A stretch of DNA of 64,000 nt, taken from positions 30,985 through 94,984 of IMG/VR virus record IMGVR_UViG_3300037010_001275. The stretch is one strand, 5' to 3'. Positions 57,083-64,000 of this stretch are shown one piece after another (within the stretch, counting starts at the first letter, position 1; each line of letters begins with the position of its first letter). The translations under genes and the position numbers were made by a program. This DNA is from a virus. The notes beneath the pieces were generated by a model. That model was given only the letters and a program-made list of their open reading frames with translations, ran no database searches and was not told the DNA's origin.

Positions 57083-59656
57083 TTACAGGTAATCGATCTT
57101 GATGTCGTACTGGAAGTTATTGCCGTATCCGTCGTCTCCCCCAAGCTTCTTCACGCAGAGGTACTCTGGAACGTAGTCAACGGACTTCGTCATCTGATCC
57201 GTTTCGATCGGGGAGATGGTCTGGATGTTTGAGTTGTTCAACGTGTGAATCTGGATGAACGCGATGTCAGTGAACTTCTTCTCCAGCGCGGTGATCATGT
57301 TCGAGATTGAGAACCGGCGCTCGAGAGTCTGGTTACTGGCTTCGACAAGCTTCGCGATCTCAAGCTGGATCGAATAGTCTAAGTCCCGGCTGTAAAGTGT
57401 CTTCAGCTTGATTTGCAGGTGCAAACGGATGTCCACCGTATCGATGGAGTAGTTTCGGCTGATGCCACAGGTGTTAAAGAATTTTATGTCAAGCTTCGTA
57501 TTATTCTCCAGCGCCTCATCCGAATCGTCAAGAATTCGGAACAGCTGATACAGGGTCGCGTTGATATCGCGGTTGTACTTGTCGTTGAAGAAGAACTTTG
57601 CTTCAATCAGTGGCAGGCGCTTGATCATCACGATACCCGTCGACTTGTTCAGGTAAATCGGGCAGTGGACATACTCGGAGATATCCTCAGCAATTCCGAT
57701 CGTCTCGCTCGAATTGAATTCAATCACAGGGGTCGCCAACGTGAAGTCGGTAATGAATGAACCATCTTGAAGCTTTGCGTCGTAAACTGCGATATCGATG
57801 CGGTAGCGTCCGTTCAGCTCGATACTTGGAATGACAGTCTTGATGTCCTTCGGATCATAGAAGGTGTTCTCCACGATGTACCTGCCATCCGACGTAAAGG
57901 CGTCGCTGGTCAGGATGTCGAGGTAGAACTGGCCGGACGTCTGGATCTGCGTCATCGGTGCTATGCCGATGAGACGTTTCTCATCGTATAGCTTCGCCAT
58001 AACCTTTCGGCCTTCGAGTGCCTTAGTATCACCGAGAATGTTGCAGCTCATAACAAAGCGGTCGAGGTTGATCAAGGTATTGCGCTGCAATGTGAAGTTA
58101 TTCAGAGAGATCGTATCGAGTAAACCGGACTGGATGTTGGTCGGGTTGTAGACGAGTGGAACTTCGATCTGGTAATCTGTCTGGTACACATTTAACTTCG
58201 GAAACTCTTTGAAGTCGAGATTCGCGAGAAATGGGACGACAAACACGTAGGCATCTGAGTTGTACATATAGGGGTCTGGAATCTCTTCGCGTCCCAAAAG
58301 GCGATAGGATGATGTCGATCGATCGTAGATCACGATGGAACCAGCTTTGATCGAGAAGTTACGATCAGATATCTCCTGGAAGGAAATGGCGAGATCAACA
58401 GTATTCGTGGGAACTGTCGTATTGTCAGTCAGCCGGAGAAGCGTGTACACCGAGTATATACGGTGGAAGAAATCGTCACGTACCTTAATAACTCTCGTGT
58501 CAAGGTTCTTTTTGATGCGCGTCGTCTTCATCACATTGAACAGCAGCTCAAGGTCCTTCTCAGTGATGATCGAGTCGCGGGTTCGCAGCTTATTGATCAA
58601 TGCGATCTTGGACGCTTCGAAGTTGCCTTGATCCGTACCGCCAGTTGGGTCAGTCAGATTTATGATCGAGTAACCGATCTGGTCCATCCACGAGTTCACG
58701 GCGGTCACTACACCGGAGTAGGTGAAGTTCCCATCAGCCCCCTCACTCGTTAGCATCTCGACGCGAACGCGGCTATTGAAGGAAGGATTGAAATCACCTA
58801 CCTTTGGAGAGAAGTACACTCGAAGCGTCGTGTCATCCGTAAGTGTGTAGTATCCGTACTGAGTGTTGTCCGGGGTAATGGCCTCGCCAAAGTACATGTC
58901 GACCGTCGTCCACACGTCGCGATTTGCGAAGCGGTCGTCCGGTGTCTGGTAGAGAGTTGTGAACGACACGAGGTTCGAGCCAAAGTCGATGTCGTAAATA
59001 GAGCGCTCAAGGATATCGTTGTTGAGAACGTCATAGGTGACGGACTTCTTCGATAACTGGTAGAGGTTGAAGAAAATCGTAATGAGATCACCGTCCACGT
59101 TCACCTTCAAGTGCTCAGTCGTGATCAGCGGATCACGATAATTTGCATTCTCTGTGCTGGTGAGGTAATGAGCGTAGGCTGACTTCCCGGTGCTGTTGAT
59201 GCCAGTGTACCAGACCTTAAGTTCGATCGTGTACGGGAGCATGAATTTCTTGCCGCCAACGATAAACTCGAGGTCCTTCGGCAGGAGAAATACCTTGGTA
59301 CCCTCTGGAGCGTTGCTGTAACTGGAACTCGATGGGAGTGTCATGAGTCGATTGGCGTTCAGCTTCAGCGCCACCTGCGTCATGGATGGCTTTGCGAGGT
59401 CAATACTGTAGTCAAGTAGACGAGCCCAGTTGAAGATCGTGTTCTTCATGGACGCAGTGTTTAAGAAAAACTCCTTGTACAGCATGTTGCGGTGGAATGC
59501 CGCGTCTTTAGCAATGTGCGACGAGATGCCGGTGACGTACCCAAACATGCCGGTCTTCGCGGTCGAGATGTCATCGATCTTGAAGTAGTCTCTGGCGAGG
59601 TCGAGGAACATCTCGTCGTAGTTATAGCTCACCTCCGAGATGGTGGGTGTTGGCAT
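57083..59656 (-). CDS. Baseplate wedge protein, gp6/baseplate J-like
   Basis: 857 residues. The N-terminus MPTPTISEVSYNYDEMFLDL and early YGYVTGISSHIAKDAAFHRN-type region match wedge proteins of contractile tails. The middle TGGTDQGNFEASKIALINKL then RTRDSIITEKDLELLF is the recognisable gp6/baseplate J signature. The rest is strand-rich domains (for example SVDYVPEYLCVKKLGGDDG). It would form the ring around the hub. AAAGG precedes ATG 59656; the structural gene 59677-60720 lies directly upstream. Confidence 0.7.
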   Translation of the reverse strand: MPTPTISEVSYNYDEMFLDLARDYFKIDDISTAKTGMFGYVTGISSHIAKDAAFHRNMLYKEFFLNTASMKNTIFNWARLLDYSIDLAKPSMTQVALKLNANRLMTLPSSSSYSNAPEGTKVFLLPKDLEFIVGGKKFMLPYTIELKVWYTGINSTGKSAYAHYLTSTENANYRDPLITTEHLKVNVDGDLITIFFNLYQLSKKSVTYDVLNNDILERSIYDIDFGSNLVSFTTLYQTPDDRFANRDVWTTVDMYFGEAITPDNTQYGYYTLTDDTTLRVYFSPKVGDFNPSFNSRVRVEMLTSEGADGNFTYSGVVTAVNSWMDQIGYSIINLTDPTGGTDQGNFEASKIALINKLRTRDSIITEKDLELLFNVMKTTRIKKNLDTRVIKVRDDFFHRIYSVYTLLRLTDNTTVPTNTVDLAISFQEISDRNFSIKAGSIVIYDRSTSSYRLLGREEIPDPYMYNSDAYVFVVPFLANLDFKEFPKLNVYQTDYQIEVPLVYNPTNIQSGLLDTISLNNFTLQRNTLINLDRFVMSCNILGDTKALEGRKVMAKLYDEKRLIGIAPMTQIQTSGQFYLDILTSDAFTSDGRYIVENTFYDPKDIKTVIPSIELNGRYRIDIAVYDAKLQDGSFITDFTLATPVIEFNSSETIGIAEDISEYVHCPIYLNKSTGIVMIKRLPLIEAKFFFNDKYNRDINATLYQLFRILDDSDEALENNTKLDIKFFNTCGISRNYSIDTVDIRLHLQIKLKTLYSRDLDYSIQLEIAKLVEASNQTLERRFSISNMITALEKKFTDIAFIQIHTLNNSNIQTISPIETDQMTKSVDYVPEYLCVKKLGGDDGYGNNFQYDIKIDYL

Positions 59657-59676
59657 GATGTTTACCTTTCAATTCG

Positions 59677-60720
59677 TTAAACTGCGTTATTGGGAAAGAC
59701 CAATTTGTAAGTCGGCATCTGCGTGAACGGATCCTTACCGGTGGCGCGAGTGCTCGGCAGGCGGGCGTTCCCGCCACTACCGATTTTTACTCCAGCACCC
59801 ATGTAGGTATTACCGGTGACGTTATCCAGACTACCGCCACTGGAGAGCAGGTTGAAGTCGCGTAGAACGTGCATACTCATATCTTCTTTGAAGGAGAATT
59901 GGTACTCAATCGGAACAGACTTCTTGATATCAATTGCGCCGTCTTCGCTGGTCATCTCACTCCATGGTGCCTTCGTCGGGAAGCACCCGGTATAGCGACA
60001 CCAGTGAATGAGCGTCTCGCCGTCTGGTTGGACGGCGAACTGGTAGATGCTGCTCATATAGTCAATAGTGCGTCGTGCGTTATCCAGCATGTCAGTCTCG
60101 AGTACGACACCTCCCGGAACACAATCGCCCATGAAGACTTTCTCGATGTACTCGATCCAAAGTCGATGCATCTTCATGATCGTTATGTATGTGTCCTCAA
60201 GGTAGTTAACGGTGAAGGTGCCACTAATGCGAGAATCCTTTGCTGTCGTACCGAGGACAATCTTGTATCTGTTCCAGGTCTCGCTGTAGTCGATAGTCGT
60301 CAGGACTTCATCAGACATCACAGCAGAAAGCGCCCGGTTCGTAAAGAGTGGGATAAATGGCTCAGCTCCGCCGAGTGTTTTGATGATAAACTCGTTGTAG
60401 ATTGAGTCACCGGCGTCTGGGAGGCCGAGCATTGCCGCGTTATGCTGCAAGACATCCATTGCATGGTTCCGATTTCCGAGCGATGGACTCGTAATATGAA
60501 TCGGAAGCTGCGGGGCGGTCACGAAGATATAATTGTACCCGACGACAAGCGGGTCCTCCTTGATCTTCCGGTTAAACCAGAAGTAATCCTGCTCGTTTCT
60601 CGTCTTATCCATGTAGTCTACATCATCCTTGGTGACACCGGGACGGTCGGAGTAGACGGGGATGCTGTTCATGTATTGCTGGAACTCAATTCCGAGATCC
60701 GCACTTCCGTATTCAGCCAT
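59677..60720 (-). CDS. Probable baseplate/tail structural protein, 347 residues
   Basis: Starts MAEYGSADLGIEFQQYMNSI with AAGGAAC. A core of hydrophobic strands and helices (VVGYNYIFVTAPQLPIHITS, YLEDTYITIMKMHRLWIEYI) and a Gly/Ser/Asn-rich end (GVKIGSGGNARLPSTRATGK) suggest a virion protein. Operon partner of the gp6-like wedge. Exact role not recognised. Confidence 0.6.
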   Translation of the reverse strand: MAEYGSADLGIEFQQYMNSIPVYSDRPGVTKDDVDYMDKTRNEQDYFWFNRKIKEDPLVVGYNYIFVTAPQLPIHITSPSLGNRNHAMDVLQHNAAMLGLPDAGDSIYNEFIIKTLGGAEPFIPLFTNRALSAVMSDEVLTTIDYSETWNRYKIVLGTTAKDSRISGTFTVNYLEDTYITIMKMHRLWIEYIEKVFMGDCVPGGVVLETDMLDNARRTIDYMSSIYQFAVQPDGETLIHWCRYTGCFPTKAPWSEMTSEDGAIDIKKSVPIEYQFSFKEDMSMHVLRDFNLLSSGGSLDNVTGNTYMGAGVKIGSGGNARLPSTRATGKDPFTQMPTYKLVFPNNAV

Positions 60721-60861
60721 GATTGTTCCTTGTGGATTTTAGAGCTACAAATTATCATGATGTTTTCCATTACGTACATAAAAGAACCGACGCAAGGATG
60801 AACATTCTCTTAGAACGTCTAGATCACTAGGCTGAATTCTCTTCATTGTAAGGAATCCGAG

Positions 60862-61962
60862 ATGGCAAGTTCAACGTTTTTGGACAAAACCGCCGACAAC
60901 CTTGCGTCCCTCGCCTTATCTCTGGTGCCGGACGAGCTTGTTGACGGTATTAATCCGCACAAAAAGGTCACTGACCTCAACAAGGAAGCCCATAAGCTCA
61001 TGCTGGAGCTGTATGGTGTCTTCTCCACCAACATCCCATCGCCTACCATGCAGGCGATTCAGGGTATCATCTCCGCCAAGTACACCGTTACTGTCGAGGC
61101 TGTGCTAGATCAAGTCTTGACGCGCATCAAGGACAGTAAGGAAGCTGGCGAGAAGGTCGACACTGTCCGTGCCGTCAAGAGCGCACTCAGCGGTGGTGGC
61201 ATGCCTGTCAATGACACGCTACAGAGCGCCTATGATAAGGCCAACTTCTACGAGTCGATCCAGATCGTGTTCAATGAGTCATCGTTGGCGTCCACGACTA
61301 AGGTTGCTCTCGGCGAGGCTTCGAACTACGTTGAGCTCTCTGCCGTGAGTCGTGCCATCAGAGGCGAGACCACAGCGAGCGAAGTCTATCATGGCTCCTA
61401 TAATGGTAAGGACTTCAGTTTAGGCGTCACGTTCACCACAAAGGTCAATATGGTGCCGGTTGAGAGTGACAAACTGCTCGACATTATCGGTAACACGAAG
61501 TCCCGTAGCATGATGTTCAACTACCTCCAGCTTAAGGCTGGCACGATTTCGTTCATGAAGGGTTTCCTTATGAACTTGAAAGAGATCGACAAGGAGGTTC
61601 AGCGCAACGTTTCCGACTCTCTGGAGGACCGTATTCTGTCCTCAATGAGCAGTACTGGGGGTTTTATCACGCCGAAATTCTTCTCAACTCTGGCAGAAGC
61701 TCGCCACTACGTGATCTGCCTTGAGAAGTCTGATGTGGACACGTTGAAGAGTCAGTATAACTTTGATCTTAAGAAGCCGAATGCTCTACACCTCCTTTTT
61801 GATCGCTATAGCATTCTGTCGCTAGTCGTCGTAGATACCGTCGGTAAGAACATCACGTTCTACGACAGCGACAATCCACTGCGCGGCATCGTTTATAATT
61901 ATGAGAAAGATGTGGATCCAACCAACGCGCTATCTGTCTTCTCCAAGATGCTCCGGGGCTAA
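60862..61962 (+). CDS. Probable internal virion protein, 366 residues
   Basis: Helical, Ser/Thr/Lys-rich protein beginning MASSTFLDKTADNLASLALS with AAGGA upstream. It lies in a plus-strand row with two similar-looking genes and is separated from the next by three bases. No catalytic motif or signal peptide. Composition and arrangement suggest abundant capsid-internal or ejected proteins, as in other jumbo phages; this is inference. Confidence 0.5.
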   Translation: MASSTFLDKTADNLASLALSLVPDELVDGINPHKKVTDLNKEAHKLMLELYGVFSTNIPSPTMQAIQGIISAKYTVTVEAVLDQVLTRIKDSKEAGEKVDTVRAVKSALSGGGMPVNDTLQSAYDKANFYESIQIVFNESSLASTTKVALGEASNYVELSAVSRAIRGETTASEVYHGSYNGKDFSLGVTFTTKVNMVPVESDKLLDIIGNTKSRSMMFNYLQLKAGTISFMKGFLMNLKEIDKEVQRNVSDSLEDRILSSMSSTGGFITPKFFSTLAEARHYVICLEKSDVDTLKSQYNFDLKKPNALHLLFDRYSILSLVVVDTVGKNITFYDSDNPLRGIVYNYEKDVDPTNALSVFSKMLRG

Positions 61963-61965
61963 GCC

Positions 61966-63093
61966 ATGCAGAAAACCGAATCCCTCGAGAAATTCCTCGA
62001 GTCCGCCGCCTACAATTACTTTACAAACTCTGATACTGACAAGTTCGCCTTTCACCGACTCTCTGCCGCCGAGAAGCGCGAGGTGTCGACGCAGCTCGTC
62101 ATCCATGAGTTCCTCGATCAGTCTGTCAACCTAAGCACCATTAAAGATGCCGCGAAGACAGATACCAGCAATGACACCGTAAATGGCGAGTCATACCAGC
62201 CAGCTGGTTCCCTAAGCGTGGCTTATTTCAACAAGATCCTTGCTTCTAACGGTGATATCCGTAAGACTCCGAATTATGCCAACAATCGCTCTTTGATCGC
62301 CTACGCCAAGTCCGTGGTGCAAAACACCAAGGAAACCGAAGGCTCTAAGGAGTTCATGCGTAAGTTGACGGAGCTTGAGCTGGCAATCAACAACCTCGAG
62401 AAGTATACGTCCGACTTCGTTAAGGCGATAGCCCAAGAGGCCAAGGAATTCGTTGAGGAGAAGAAACGCGTCATCACGCAGTTTTACCTGAACGTCGTGA
62501 CCGCCATCGACCTTGCCGTCGATGTTCTTTACTCCTCCTCAATCCAGGCCGTCATCGACCTAACCCAGAAGCCCGCGCTGGTCAGCTCCGTTTTCTTCGA
62601 ATGTAAGAAGGACCTTATCTCCGAGCTGCTGACGATGATCCACTACTTCAATTCGATGGCAATCTCCGGTAAGCTTCACAGTGCTTTGAGCTCTTCCAAT
62701 GTGCAGGCGCTTCAAACCGCCAAGGATAAGATCCTGAAGGAGAACAATGTTCTCGATGTGGTCTTCGCAGTCATCACGTCAAACCGCTGGACCGACCTTC
62801 TGCTTCTGCCGCTGTATATGGTGCGTATGATCGTTTATGTAGTCATGTACCTGAAAGCCTCCTACCAGAAGCTCGCCTTTAGCACCGCCAAGAGCGTCGC
62901 TATGATTCGCAGCAAGCAGATCACCGAAGAAGATTTTAAGGCTTACAAGAAGGAGGCCAACATGAAGGCCGTTCAGGTCGATCAAGCCACCAAGAAGGCG
63001 GCTATCGAAATCTCGACAACCGTGAAGAGCGACACGGAGGGCATCTCCAACCTCGCTAAGCAATCCAGTGCCTCTTCCAACACCCTTATCTAA
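61966..63093 (+). CDS. Probable internal virion protein with hydrophobic helix, 375 residues
   Basis: Begins MQKTESLEKFLESAAYNYFT. Long charged helices (IAQEAKEFVEEKKRVITQFY), then a hydrophobic segment near 285-310 (WTDLLLLPLYMVRMIVYVVM) that could insert in a membrane, then a Lys/Ala-rich tail. A soluble protein that can engage the membrane would fit an ejected protein. Followed by a 221-base gap with a promoter. Function unknown. Confidence 0.5.
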   Translation: MQKTESLEKFLESAAYNYFTNSDTDKFAFHRLSAAEKREVSTQLVIHEFLDQSVNLSTIKDAAKTDTSNDTVNGESYQPAGSLSVAYFNKILASNGDIRKTPNYANNRSLIAYAKSVVQNTKETEGSKEFMRKLTELELAINNLEKYTSDFVKAIAQEAKEFVEEKKRVITQFYLNVVTAIDLAVDVLYSSSIQAVIDLTQKPALVSSVFFECKKDLISELLTMIHYFNSMAISGKLHSALSSSNVQALQTAKDKILKENNVLDVVFAVITSNRWTDLLLLPLYMVRMIVYVVMYLKASYQKLAFSTAKSVAMIRSKQITEEDFKAYKKEANMKAVQVDQATKKAAIEISTTVKSDTEGISNLAKQSSASSNTLI

Positions 63094-63255
63094 GGTTCTA
63101 AGAGACGCAAGGAGAGTCGACGAAACCATCAAGCAAAACTATCGTTTGACTGGACGAGTCGGCTTTAATTCTTCATTTTGTCATTGCAAGAGGTTGCAGA
63201 CTGCAATTGTCAAAAAGTATTAAATGATGTTATCTCGACTTCTCTAGTTTAGAAA

Positions 63256-63265
63256 GTATATTATG
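63256..63265 (+). promoter_or_regulatory. TATATTA promoter on the plus strand
   Basis: GTATATTATG, the same core as the minus-strand elements, about 50 bases before the last gene. The 221-base gap (63094-63314) holds nothing else I can recognise. Confidence 0.55.
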
Positions 63266-63314
63266 TTAGAGGCTAGGAAACTCATTATCAATTTATCAAT
63301 TAAAGGAAACGAAA

Positions 63315-64000
63315 ATGGCACTGTTTCTCTCTGAATCCGTCGGCTACACCAAGTCCATCTCCCTCGAGGAGGCTCTGATCGAATTGCACTCTATTGCCAT
63401 GGAAGGCGGAGTCTTGACCGAGAGCCTGCTCCGCGCTGACTTTATTATCCACGAGCAATCCCGCAATCTGTCTGAAACCGATGAAGCTACGACATCCAAA
63501 GAAGTTAAGGTCAATAAAGAGATGGGCTTCTTCGCGAAGGCTTGGGAAGCCATCAAGGCTTTCTGTAAGAAAGTCTGGATGGTGATTAAGCGCATCTGTA
63601 AGGCCATCTGGGAAAAGCTGAAGATGTACTGGAACAAGATCACCGGCAACAATGGCAACATCACTAAGCCCAAGAAGGATATCGAAATCGCTCGTCTGAA
63701 GCTGGCTTTGGCTCAGGAATTGACTATCATTAGCGAGCGTACCTACCCCTCCGTTGAAGATATACGTCACTCCATCGAGAACGTCGCGGTCAAGTACGAG
63801 CACAAGATCGCTAATGCTGAAAAGCTAACCGGCACTATTGAGATCACCAAGGACGAGCTCGCCCAACTGTTCAGCGCTGCCAAACAGACTACTGAGAATG
63901 TTGATAAAGCTAATGAAGCGACCAACAATGAAGTTGATAAGGTTGACGGCGAAATCAAGGCTGGCAAGCCGGAAGCTAAGGCTCAGGCTGAAGTGGCCAA
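63315..64000 (+). CDS. Probable internal virion protein, 3' part outside the window
   Basis: Open from ATG 63315 (AAAGGAA upstream) to the window edge, at least 228 codons. Starts MALFLSESVGYTKSISLEEA. Residues about 75-115 form an unusual cationic, aromatic amphipathic stretch (FFAKAWEAIKAFCKKVWMVI, KRICKAIWEKLKMYWNKI). After that come long helical Ala/Lys/Glu repeats (KANEATNNEVDKVDGEIKAG). The amphipathic part could bind membranes or DNA. Placed with the two preceding genes as a likely capsid-internal protein. Confidence 0.5.
   Translation, partial: MALFLSESVGYTKSISLEEALIELHSIAMEGGVLTESLLRADFIIHEQSRNLSETDEATTSKEVKVNKEMGFFAKAWEAIKAFCKKVWMVIKRICKAIWEKLKMYWNKITGNNGNITKPKKDIEIARLKLALAQELTIISERTYPSVEDIRHSIENVAVKYEHKIANAEKLTGTIEITKDELAQLFSAAKQTTENVDKANEATNNEVDKVDGEIKAGKPEAKAQAEVA

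Overview
The window looks like part of the genome of a large tailed phage (a jumbo myovirus) of a Gram-negative host. The evidence is a split multisubunit RNA polymerase, a contractile-tail baseplate set (central spike, PAAR tip, gp25-like, gp6-like and gp26-like proteins), a phage chaperonin, and an inner-membrane/lipoprotein spanin pair that only makes sense with an outer membrane. Genes are tightly packed, have clear Shine-Dalgarno sequences and lie in alternating blocks on both strands. Blocks are usually separated by hairpin terminators flanked by runs of 8-10 A/T.

Layout. 0-3 kb: Dda-like helicase (-) and baseplate spike (+). 3-7 kb: small unknown genes, including a pair of tandem paralogues. 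7-16 kb: RNA polymerase beta' N-terminal part, a papain-like peptidase (-), three probable virion genes, PAAR tip, RyR-domain protein. 16-26 kb (-): RNA polymerase beta C-terminal part (interrupted by a group I intron), RecA/UvsX, DHH phosphoesterase, RNase H, DnaG-type primase and unknowns; this is a replication/recombination block. 26-32 kb (-): GroEL-like chaperonin, gp26-like and gp25-like baseplate proteins, PD-(D/E)XK nuclease. 32-37 kb (+): spanins, an 1104-residue tail/baseplate protein and another structural gene. 37-44 kb: accessory region with a membrane AAA+ ATPase, a small membrane protein, a zinc metallopeptidase, a decaying tandem duplication, a SET-domain protein and a promoter-terminator unit with no good gene. 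44-49 kb (-): beta' C-terminal part, a beta-C-like paralogue, unknowns. 49-50 kb: tRNAs for Ile, Glu and Ser, tRNA relics and repeat hairpins. 50-55 kb (-): class II ribonucleotide reductase split by a second group I intron carrying a LAGLIDADG endonuclease, with its TSCPD domain as a separate gene. 55-61 kb (-): baseplate wedge and structural proteins. 61-64 kb (+): probable internal virion proteins, the last one cut by the window edge.

How it fits together. The three polymerase parts (beta'N, betaC, beta'C) belong to a phage transcriptase; the beta N-terminal part is not in the window. A recurrent element read as TATATTA(TTTT) stands in front of several minus-strand units and one plus-strand gene and resembles the AT-rich early-promoter element known from phiKZ. 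Both introns sit exactly in the most conserved motif of their host gene (beta RFG/E; NrdJ NPCGEQP/LP). Both splice junctions can be placed to the base because the last six exon bases pair with an internal guide with a terminal U.G.

Most striking: the beta-gene intron with a fossil HNH endonuclease, a second beta-C-terminal-like protein, a likely -1 frameshift extending the gp26-like baseplate/tail protein, the duplicated 40.6-43.5 kb module, and short promoter-terminator units that may encode an RNA or micropeptide.
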